A DNA stretch of 27,824 nt from assembly GCA_002471015.1 (NCBI GenBank), contig DKPB01000064.1, forward strand, positions 20,367-48,190, read 5' to 3'. Source of the DNA: Stenotrophomonas sp. UBA7346. GTDB taxonomy: Bacteria > Pseudomonadota > Gammaproteobacteria > Xanthomonadales > Xanthomonadaceae. The notes beneath the pieces are model-generated. The model saw nothing but the letters and a program-made list of their open reading frames with translations, ran no database searches and was not told where the DNA came from. A program made the translations under genes and the position numbers. How positions within the stretch are numbered: the first letter of the stretch is position 1; every line of letters starts with the position of its first letter. This document shows, piece after piece, positions 21,780-27,824 of the stretch.

Positions 21780-22802
21780 GTGAATACTCCTACCTATACC
21801 GCTCAGGAACTTGCCGACCGTTTCGGTCTGCAGGTACACGGTGACCCGTTGGTTGCCATCCATGGCGTTGCCACCCTGGCCCATGCCGGGCCCGGGCAGC
21901 TGACCTTTCTGGCCAACCCGCGCTACCGGGCACAATTGGCCGACAGCAAGGCGTCGATCGTCCTCCTGCGGGCCGACGATGCCGAGGCTGCGCCCGCCAC
22001 GGCCCTGATCGCCAAGGACCCCTACACCACCTTCGCCAAGATCGGCGCGCTGTTCGAGACGGTTCCGGTGCGTGAGCCGGGCATCCACCCCAGCGCCGTG
22101 GTCAACCCCAGCGCCACGGTGGCCGCCAGCGCCCACATCGGCCCCCATGTCTGCATCGGCGCCCGCACGGTGATCGGCGAAGGCTGCATCATTGGCCCGG
22201 GCAGCGTGATCGGCGATGACTGCGTGGTCGAGGCCGGCAGCGAACTGCTGGCGCGCGTCACCCTGGTCACCCGGGTCAAGCTGGGCAAGCGCGTGCGCAT
22301 CCATCCGGGTGCTGTGCTCGGCGCCGAAGGCTTCGGCCTGGCCATGGACAACGGCCACTGGATCAAGGTGCCGCAGCTGGGTGGCGTGCGCATCGGCGAC
22401 GATTGCGAGATCGGCGCCAATACCTGCATCGACCGGGGCGCACTGGAAGACACCACGCTGGACGAAGACGTTCGCGTGGACAACCTGGTGCAGATCGCCC
22501 ACAACGTACAGATCGGCGCACACAGCGCCATCGCCGGCTCCACCGGCATTGCCGGCAGCGCCAAGATCGGCCGCTACTGCCTGCTGGGCGGTGCTGTCGG
22601 CGTCGTCGGTCACCTGGAAATCTGCGACCACGTGGTCATCACCGGCAAATCGGTGGTGCGCAACTCGATTACCGAGCCGGGCGAATATTCGTCCGGCACC
22701 CCATTGACCGATAACCGCACGTGGCGCAAGAACGCCGCGCGCTTCAAGCAGCTCGATGCACTGGCACGTCGCATCCTGGCTGTGAGCAAGGAGAAGGAAT
22801 GA
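21780..22802 (+). CDS. lpxD: UDP-3-O-(3-hydroxyacyl)glucosamine N-acyltransferase
   Basis: LpxD adds the N-linked 3-hydroxyacyl chain to UDP-3-O-acyl-glucosamine, the third step of lipid A synthesis. Length is 340 aa (E. coli 341). Start codon is GTG; the N terminus MNTPTYTAQELADRFGLQVHGDP aligns with the family without slack. An N-terminal uridine-binding domain (1-100) is followed by the left-handed beta-helix of hexapeptide repeats (about 100-300) and a C-terminal helix. The catalytic histidine is H241 in NLVQIAHNVQIG (H239 in E. coli), with GAEGFGLAMDNGHWIKVPQLG as the conserved acceptor-binding part. It ends in a 4-base ATGA overlap with fabZ and leads the lpxD-fabZ-lpxA-lpxB-rnhB cluster. 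Confidence 0.97.
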   Translation: MNTPTYTAQELADRFGLQVHGDPLVAIHGVATLAHAGPGQLTFLANPRYRAQLADSKASIVLLRADDAEAAPATALIAKDPYTTFAKIGALFETVPVREPGIHPSAVVNPSATVAASAHIGPHVCIGARTVIGEGCIIGPGSVIGDDCVVEAGSELLARVTLVTRVKLGKRVRIHPGAVLGAEGFGLAMDNGHWIKVPQLGGVRIGDDCEIGANTCIDRGALEDTTLDEDVRVDNLVQIAHNVQIGAHSAIAGSTGIAGSAKIGRYCLLGGAVGVVGHLEICDHVVITGKSVVRNSITEPGEYSSGTPLTDNRTWRKNAARFKQLDALARRILAVSKEKE

Positions 22803-23257
22803 ACGCACCACTGCAGCTGCCCATCGACGTCACCACCATCCAGACGTTGATCCCGCACCGCTACCCGTTCCTGCTGGTCGACAAGGTCGTCGAGCTTGAT
22901 ATCGAAGGCAAGCGCATCCTCGCGCACAAGAACGTCACCATCAACGAGCCGTTCTTCCAGGGCCACTTCCCCGGCCAGCCGATCATGCCCGGCGTGCTGA
23001 TCATCGAGGCGCTGGCCCAGGCCGGTGGCGTGCTGACCCAGCTCAGCCTGGGCCGTGACGCGCAGTCCAAGCTGTTCTATCTGGTCAAGGTGGACAACGT
23101 GCGCTTCATGAAGCAGGTGGTGCCCGGCGACGTGCTGGAGCTGCACGTGCAGGTCAAGCGCGTGATCCGCAACATGGCCGTGTACTACGGTGAAGCCAAG
23201 GTCGACGGTGAAGTGGTCGCGCACGCCGAAGTGCTGTGCGCCGGCACCCGCGAATAA
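22799..23257 (+). CDS. fabZ: 3-hydroxyacyl-[acyl-carrier-protein] dehydratase
   Basis: FabZ dehydrates 3-hydroxyacyl-ACP in fatty acid elongation and competes with LpxA and LpxD for the same substrates. From the ATG at 22799, which overlaps the lpxD stop, the protein is 152 aa. The hotdog-fold active site is HFPGQPIMPGVLIIEALAQ, with H56 and E70. LIPHRYPFLLVDKV and KVDNVRFMKQVVPGD are further family signatures. GGAGAAGG ahead of the start is a good ribosome binding site. 18 bases separate it from lpxA. Its position inside the lpx cluster supports balanced partition between fatty acid and lipid A synthesis. Confidence 0.96.
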   Translation: MNAPLQLPIDVTTIQTLIPHRYPFLLVDKVVELDIEGKRILAHKNVTINEPFFQGHFPGQPIMPGVLIIEALAQAGGVLTQLSLGRDAQSKLFYLVKVDNVRFMKQVVPGDVLELHVQVKRVIRNMAVYYGEAKVDGEVVAHAEVLCAGTRE

Positions 23258-23275
23258 CCTGCAAGGAATCCCTGC

Positions 23276-24067
23276 ATGAGCAACAGCGCCCCCTTGATCC
23301 ATCCGTCCGCCGTCGTCGACCCCGCCGCCAGGCTGGGCGAAGGCGTGCGCGTGGGCGCTTTCAGCCTGATCGGTGCCGATGTCGAGATCGGTGACGGCAC
23401 CGAGGTAGGCCCGCATTGCAGCATCCAGGGCCCGACCCGCATTGGCCGCGATAACCGCTTCATCGGCCATTGCGCCATTGGCGGCGAGCCGCAGGACAAG
23501 AAGTACGCCGGCGAACGCACCGAGCTGGTGATCGGCGACCGCAATGTGTTCCGCGAATTTGTGACGGTCAACCGCGGCACCGGCGGCGGCGGCGGCGTCA
23601 CCACCATCGGCAACGACAACTGGCTGCTGGCCTATGCGCACGTCGCCCATGACTGCCACGTGGCCGACCACTGCGTGTTCTCCAACAACACCACCCTGGC
23701 CGGCCACGTCTCGGTCGGCAACTGGGTGATCATCAGCGGCTTTGCCGGTGCCCACCAGTTCTGCCGCATCGGCGACCACGCCTTCCTGGGCATGGGTGCG
23801 CTGGTCACCGGCGACATCCCGCCGTTCACCATGGTCGGCATTGACGGCCACGGCCGCCCGCGCGGCATCAACAGCGAAGGCCTCAAGCGTCGCGGTTTCG
23901 ATGCCGAACGGATCAGCGCGATCAAGCGCGCCTACCGCACCATCTATGTCGCCGGCGTGCCTCTGGCCGAGGCCAAGTTGGCCCTGGCCGAGCAGGCGCA
24001 GAGCAGCGATGACGTCAAGCAGATGCTGGACTTCATCGAGCACGGCGAGCGCCCGCTGCAGCGATGA
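23276..24067 (+). CDS. lpxA: UDP-N-acetylglucosamine acyltransferase
   Basis: LpxA transfers a 3-hydroxyacyl chain from ACP to the 3-OH of UDP-GlcNAc, the first step of lipid A synthesis. Length is 263 aa (E. coli 262). The beta-helix hexapeptide repeats run from about 5 to 185 (IHPSAVVDPAARLGEGVRVGAF onward), followed by a C-terminal helical domain. The catalytic base is H125 in AHVAHDCHV, numbered as in E. coli; H122 and H160-Q161 (GAHQFC) are also kept. At the hydrocarbon-ruler position, where E. coli has G173, this protein has M173 (HAFLGMGA), like the Met of Pseudomonas aeruginosa LpxA, which selects C10 chains. That predicts shorter primary acyl chains. A run of five glycines (103-107) is encoded by repeated GGC. 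The stop overlaps the lpxB start (ATGA). Confidence 0.97.
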   Translation: MSNSAPLIHPSAVVDPAARLGEGVRVGAFSLIGADVEIGDGTEVGPHCSIQGPTRIGRDNRFIGHCAIGGEPQDKKYAGERTELVIGDRNVFREFVTVNRGTGGGGGVTTIGNDNWLLAYAHVAHDCHVADHCVFSNNTTLAGHVSVGNWVIISGFAGAHQFCRIGDHAFLGMGALVTGDIPPFTMVGIDGHGRPRGINSEGLKRRGFDAERISAIKRAYRTIYVAGVPLAEAKLALAEQAQSSDDVKQMLDFIEHGERPLQR

Positions 24068-25278
24068 TGATGGAAGCCGGGATTCGGGAGCCGGGCGTCG
24101 CTATCGCCCGTCGTCCGCGCATCGCGCTGGTTGCCGGCGAAGCCTCCGGCGACCTGCTCGGTGCCGGTCTGATCCAGGCCCTGCGCCAGCGTTACCCTGA
24201 TGCCGAATTTGCCGGCATCGGCGGCGATGCCATGCGCAATGCCGGCTGCGAGACCTGGTTTGATGCCAGCGAGCTGGCATTGATGGGGCTGGCCGAGATC
24301 CTGCGCCACCTGCCGCGGTTGCTGAAGCTGCGCAAGGCCTTCCGCCAGCGCGTGCTCGACTGGCAACCGGATGTCTTCATCGGCATCGACGCACCCGATT
24401 TCAACCTCGGCGTCGAGAAGTGGCTCAAGCAACGCGGCCTGCGCACCGTGCACTACGTCAGCCCCTCGGTCTGGGCCTGGCGCGAGAAGCGCGCGGAAAA
24501 GATCGGTGCCAGCGCCGACATGGTGCTGTGCCTGTTCCCGATGGAGCCGCCCATCTATGCCAGACATGGCATTGATGCACGCTTCGTCGGCCACCCGATG
24601 GCCGACGAGATCCCCCTGCACAGCGACCGCGCGCAGGCACGGCAGTCGCTCGGCATCCCCGCCAACGTGCCGCTGCTGGCGGTGTTGCCGGGCAGCCGGC
24701 TGGGCGAAGTCAGCCGGCTGGGGCCGCCGTTCTTCGCCGCCGCCTGGCAGCTGTGCGAAGAGCAGCGCGACCTGCACATCGTGGTGCCCGCTGCCAACGC
24801 CAAGTGCAAGGCGCTGATCGTCGAGCAGATCCGGGCCGCGGCGCTGCCCAGCGCGCGCCTGCACCTGCTCGATGGCAAGGCCCGCGAGGCGATGACCGCC
24901 GCTGATGTGGTGATGCTGGCCTCCGGCACCGCCACCCTGGAAACCATGCTGGTCAAACGGCCGATGGTGGTGGGCTACCGCGTGGCCGAGCTGACCTACC
25001 GCATCGTCAGCGCATTGGGCCTGCTCAAGGTGGACCGCTATGCCCTGCCCAATGTATTGGCCGGCAAGGACCTGGCACCGGAGCTGATGCAGCACGACTG
25101 CACCCCGGACAAGCTGGCCGCCGCCGTGCGCAGCTGGTTCGATCACCCGCAACAGGTGCAGGCCCTGCAGGTGGACTACCAGCGCCTGCACCAGCAACTG
25201 CGCCAGGACGCATCGGCGCGTGCCGCCGTGGCGGTGGCCAGCCTGCTGCAACCGCCCGTCCAGCCAGGCCAGCCATGA
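24064..25278 (+). CDS. lpxB: Lipid-A-disaccharide synthase
   Basis: LpxB joins UDP-2,3-diacylglucosamine and lipid X into the beta-1,6 disaccharide of lipid A; a GT19 glycosyltransferase acting at the inner face of the membrane. Length is 404 aa (E. coli 382); the excess is about 15-20 residues ahead of RIALVAGEASGDLLGA, the family N terminus. Three ATG codons stand in a row at 24064, 24067 and 24070; the first overlaps the lpxA stop. Other signatures: FIGIDAPDFNLG, HYVSPSVWAWREKRAEKI, RFVGHPMADE, LLAVLPGSRLGEV and the C-terminal LASGTATLETMLVKRPMVVGYRV. The end overlaps rnhB by four bases (ATGA). Confidence 0.96.
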   Translation: MMMEAGIREPGVAIARRPRIALVAGEASGDLLGAGLIQALRQRYPDAEFAGIGGDAMRNAGCETWFDASELALMGLAEILRHLPRLLKLRKAFRQRVLDWQPDVFIGIDAPDFNLGVEKWLKQRGLRTVHYVSPSVWAWREKRAEKIGASADMVLCLFPMEPPIYARHGIDARFVGHPMADEIPLHSDRAQARQSLGIPANVPLLAVLPGSRLGEVSRLGPPFFAAAWQLCEEQRDLHIVVPAANAKCKALIVEQIRAAALPSARLHLLDGKAREAMTAADVVMLASGTATLETMLVKRPMVVGYRVAELTYRIVSALGLLKVDRYALPNVLAGKDLAPELMQHDCTPDKLAAAVRSWFDHPQQVQALQVDYQRLHQQLRQDASARAAVAVASLLQPPVQPGQP

Positions 25279-25934
25279 CAGCACGTCGTCCCCCTGCAGC
25301 GGCAGCGCAAGCCTCGCTGTCGCTGTTTGACGATGCCGCCCTGCTTGCACGGCAGGCACCGCGCCTGGTTGCCGGCGTCGATGAAGCCGGCCGCGGCCCG
25401 CTGGCCGGCCCGGTCGCGGTGGCGGCGGTGGTGTTCGACCCGCAGCGCCCGCGCATCAACGGCCTGGATGACTCCAAGGCGCTTACCGCGCTGCGCCGCG
25501 AGCAGTTGTATGACCGCATCGTCGAGCGCGCCCTGGCCTATACGATCATCATGGTCGACGTTGGCCAGATCGACAGCCTCAACATTTTCCAGGCCACCAT
25601 GCAGGGCATGCGGCAGGCGGTGGAAGGCGTGGCCCATGTGGCGCAGTTCGCCCGCATCGATGGCAACAAGATTCCCAAGGGCCTGCCCTGCCCGGCCGAA
25701 GCCCTGGTCGGCGGCGATGCCATCGACCGCAGCATCATGGCGGCCTCCATCCTGGCCAAGGTCAGCCGCGACCGCTACATGCTGACACTGCACCAGCAAC
25801 TTCCTGAATACGGCTTTGACCAGCACAAGGGCTACGGCACGCCCTTCCATCTGGCAGCACTGAAGGCCCATGGCCCCTGCCTTGAACACCGGCGTTCGTT
25901 TGCACCCGTGCGGGCGCTGCTGCCGGAAACATAG
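25275..25934 (+). CDS. rnhB: Ribonuclease HII
   Basis: RNase HII cuts the RNA strand of RNA/DNA hybrids and starts removal of single ribonucleotides from DNA. Length is 219 aa. The active-site acidic residues are visible: D and E in VAGVDEAGRGPLAGPV (D37, E38), D in FARIDGNKIPKGLP, and D in AIDRSIMAASILAKVSRDRYM. The C terminus has the conserved YGFDQHKGYGTPFHLAAL. The first 30 residues are an Ala/Pro-rich extension relative to short homologues. An ATGA overlap links it to lpxB. It ends 141 bases before dnaE, a gap in which I see no gene and no convincing promoter. Confidence 0.96.
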   Translation: MTARRPPAAAAQASLSLFDDAALLARQAPRLVAGVDEAGRGPLAGPVAVAAVVFDPQRPRINGLDDSKALTALRREQLYDRIVERALAYTIIMVDVGQIDSLNIFQATMQGMRQAVEGVAHVAQFARIDGNKIPKGLPCPAEALVGGDAIDRSIMAASILAKVSRDRYMLTLHQQLPEYGFDQHKGYGTPFHLAALKAHGPCLEHRRSFAPVRALLPET

Positions 25935-26075
25935 TCCGCGGCAAGCAGGCGCCGGCATGACCACCCCATACGGCTGCCTCGATGCCCCTCCTGCAGTGGG
26001 CTGCTCCCCAGCTGACCCACGCTTGCTCCCCCGTTCCCCCGTCGCTACCCTGCTTCGGCACACTTCTGGCCCGGC

Positions 26076-27824
26076 ATGTCTACTTCTTCCCGTTTCGTCC
26101 ATCTCCACGTCCACACCGAATTTTCGATGGTGGATTCCACCATCCGCGTGCCGGCCAAGCCCGACCAGGCGGACCCGAAAAAGGCCAAGCAGGCCAACCT
26201 GCTGAGCCGCTCGGTCGAGATGAAAGCGCCAGCCTTGGCGGTCACCGACCTGAACAACATGTTCGCGCTGGTGAAGTTCTACAAGGCCGCCGAAGGCGTG
26301 GGCATCAAGCCCATCGCCGGTGCCGACCTGCTGATCACCGAGGACGGCCAGGACCCCTGGCGCATGACCCTGCTGTGCCGCGATCGCGAGGGCTACCTGA
26401 GCCTGTCGCGGCTGCTGACGCGGGCATGGATGGAAGGCCACCGCAATGAAGGTGGCGTGGCCGTGCATCCGCAGTGGCTCAAGGACGGCTGCCAGAACCT
26501 GTTTGCGCTGGCCGGCCGCCACAGCCTGGCCGGCCGCCTGGCCAGCGAAGGCCGCCACGACCTGGCCGAGCAGCAGCTCGCCGACTGGCAGCGCGTGTTC
26601 GGCGACGGCCTGCACCTGGAACTGACCCGCACCGGCCGTGACGGCGAGGAAAGCTTCAACCAGTTCGCGCTGATGGCCGCCGGCCAGCGCGGCCTGCCGG
26701 TGGTAGCGACCAACGATGTGCGCTTCCTGTCACCGGATGACTTCGACGCGCACGAGGCGCGCGTATGCATTTCCACCGGCCGCGTGCTGGATGACCCCAA
26801 GCGCCCGCGCGAATACAGCCGCGAGCAGTACCTGAAGACACCGGAGCAGATGGCGGAGCTGTTCGCCGACATTCCCGATGCCATCGACAACACCCTGGCG
26901 CTGGCCGAGCGCTGCAACGTCGAGATGCGGCTGGGCACCTACTTCCTGCCCAACTACCCGGTGCCGGACGACGAAACGCTGGACACCTGGATCCAGAAAC
27001 AGTCGCGCGATGGCCTGGAAGAACGCCTGCAGGTGCATCCGCTGGCCGCCGGCATGAGCCGCGAGGACTACAACGAGCGCCTGGAGTTCGAGCTCAACAC
27101 CATCATCAAGATGGGCTTCCCCGGCTACTTCCTGATCGTGGCCGACTTCATCCAGTGGGGCAAGAACCAGGGCATCCCGATCGGTCCCGGCCGTGGTTCC
27201 GGTGCCGGCTCGCTGGTGGCCTGGGCGCTGAAGATCACCGACCTGGATCCGCTGCCCTACAACCTGCTGTTCGAGCGCTTCCTCAACCCCGAACGCGTGT
27301 CGATGCCCGACTTCGACATCGACTTCTGCATGGACCGCCGCGATGAGGTGATCGACTACGTCGCGCGCAAGTACGGCCGCGAGCGCGTCAGCCAGATCAT
27401 CACCTACGGCACCATGGCGGCCAAGGCGGTGGTGCGCGATACCGGCCGCGTGCTGGGCTTCCCCTATGGCCTGGTCGACGGCGTTTCCAAGCTGATCCCC
27501 AACATCCTCGGCATCCACCTGAAGGATGCACTGGGCAAGGGCAAGGAAGGCGTGGATTCGGAAATGGCCTCGGCCGAGCTGATCCAGCGCTATGAAACCG
27601 AGGACGATGTCCGCGACCTGATCGACCTGGCGCTGCAGCTGGAAGACCTCACCCGCAACGCCGGCAAGCACGCCGGTGGCGTGGTGATCGGGCCCGAGCC
27701 GCTGAGCGAGTTCTGCCCGCTGTACGCCGAACATGACGAAGGCGGCATCGGCAAGAACCCGGTCACCCAGTTCGACAAGAACGACGTGGAAGAAGTGGGC
27801 CTGGTGAAGTTCGACTTCCTCGGC
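26076..27824 (+). CDS. dnaE: DNA polymerase III alpha subunit, 5' part (runs off the window)
   Basis: DnaE is the replicative polymerase catalytic subunit. The frame is open from ATG 26076 to the window edge: 583 codons, about half of the usual 1160-1200 aa. An N-terminal PHP domain (about 1-280) starts SRFVHLHVHTEFSMVD; the HxH motif is kept but the next metal motif reads TDLNNM instead of TDHGNM and NDVHF has become NDVRF, so PHP metal catalysis is probably lost, as in E. coli. The polymerase part shows GFPGYFLIVADFI, IGPGRGSGAGSLVAW, and the catalytic aspartates in PDFDIDFCMDRRDEVI, followed by ITYGTMAAKAVVRD and NAGKHAGGVVI. No ribosome binding site of note is seen. Position after rnhB matches E. 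coli. Confidence 0.97.
   Translation, partial: MSTSSRFVHLHVHTEFSMVDSTIRVPAKPDQADPKKAKQANLLSRSVEMKAPALAVTDLNNMFALVKFYKAAEGVGIKPIAGADLLITEDGQDPWRMTLLCRDREGYLSLSRLLTRAWMEGHRNEGGVAVHPQWLKDGCQNLFALAGRHSLAGRLASEGRHDLAEQQLADWQRVFGDGLHLELTRTGRDGEESFNQFALMAAGQRGLPVVATNDVRFLSPDDFDAHEARVCISTGRVLDDPKRPREYSREQYLKTPEQMAELFADIPDAIDNTLALAERCNVEMRLGTYFLPNYPVPDDETLDTWIQKQSRDGLEERLQVHPLAAGMSREDYNERLEFELNTIIKMGFPGYFLIVADFIQWGKNQGIPIGPGRGSGAGSLVAWALKITDLDPLPYNLLFERFLNPERVSMPDFDIDFCMDRRDEVIDYVARKYGRERVSQIITYGTMAAKAVVRDTGRVLGFPYGLVDGVSKLIPNILGIHLKDALGKGKEGVDSEMASAELIQRYETEDDVRDLIDLALQLEDLTRNAGKHAGGVVIGPEPLSEFCPLYAEHDEGGIGKNPVTQFDKNDVEEVGLVKFDFLG

Noticed and set aside
23573..23598. GGC run in lpxA as a contingency repeat
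   Set aside because: Only a handful of units coding for glycines that partly exist in E. coli LpxA (RGTVQGGG); normal for the family.

Overview
The window is chromosomal DNA from a high-GC gammaproteobacterium. Protein style (UppS, Dxr, BamA, S2 with an extended tail), strong G/C at third codon positions and a GTAG-headed REP-like palindrome point to the Xanthomonadaceae, most likely Stenotrophomonas or a close relative. I recognised this by reading, not by a database search.

Layout. Bases 1-4521 hold a minus-strand operon, map-glnD-dapD, in which the genes touch or overlap. Bases 4785-9430 hold a compact plus-strand chaperone-usher operon of the archaic (sigma, Csu-like, spore coat U) type: pilin, chaperone, usher and two-domain tip protein. 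Bases 9715-11537 are rpsB-tsf (ribosomal protein S2 and EF-Ts) with their own promoter and a long leader. A HDOD-GGDEF signalling protein (11712-13217) follows. From 13327 to the right edge runs a housekeeping series: pyrH, frr, uppS, cdsA, dxr, rseP, bamA, lpxD, fabZ, lpxA, lpxB, rnhB and the 5' part of dnaE. Many junctions are ATGA overlaps, which implies translational coupling.

The gene series closely matches the classical E. coli order dapD-glnD-map / rpsB-tsf-pyrH-frr-dxr-ispU-cdsA-rseP-bamA-skp-lpxD-fabZ-lpxA-lpxB-rnhB-dnaE. The differences are the notable part: (1) a whole fimbrial operon sits between the divergent map and rpsB genes; (2) a cyclic-di-GMP type gene sits between tsf and pyrH; (3) dxr lies after cdsA instead of after frr; (4) skp is absent between bamA and lpxD, where there is instead a 358-bp non-coding stretch dense in hairpins.

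Functionally, the right half joins translation (S2, EF-Ts, RRF), UMP and isoprenoid/phospholipid precursor supply (PyrH, Dxr, UppS, CdsA), envelope quality control (RseP, BamA) and the first lipid A steps (LpxD, FabZ, LpxA, LpxB). A sigma-E-like promoter candidate at the rseP/bamA junction would link RseP and BamA in one stress circuit.

Points most worth a second look: an 11-C homopolymer just upstream of the fimbrial pilin gene; a histone-like Lys/Ala/Pro tail on DapD; a Pro-Gly-Thr repeat insert bracketed by two cysteines in the predicted surface loop 6 of BamA; and a Met at the LpxA hydrocarbon-ruler position, predicting short acyl chains. I found no CRISPR array, tRNA, rRNA, insertion sequence or phage gene, and no clearly new multi-gene system.
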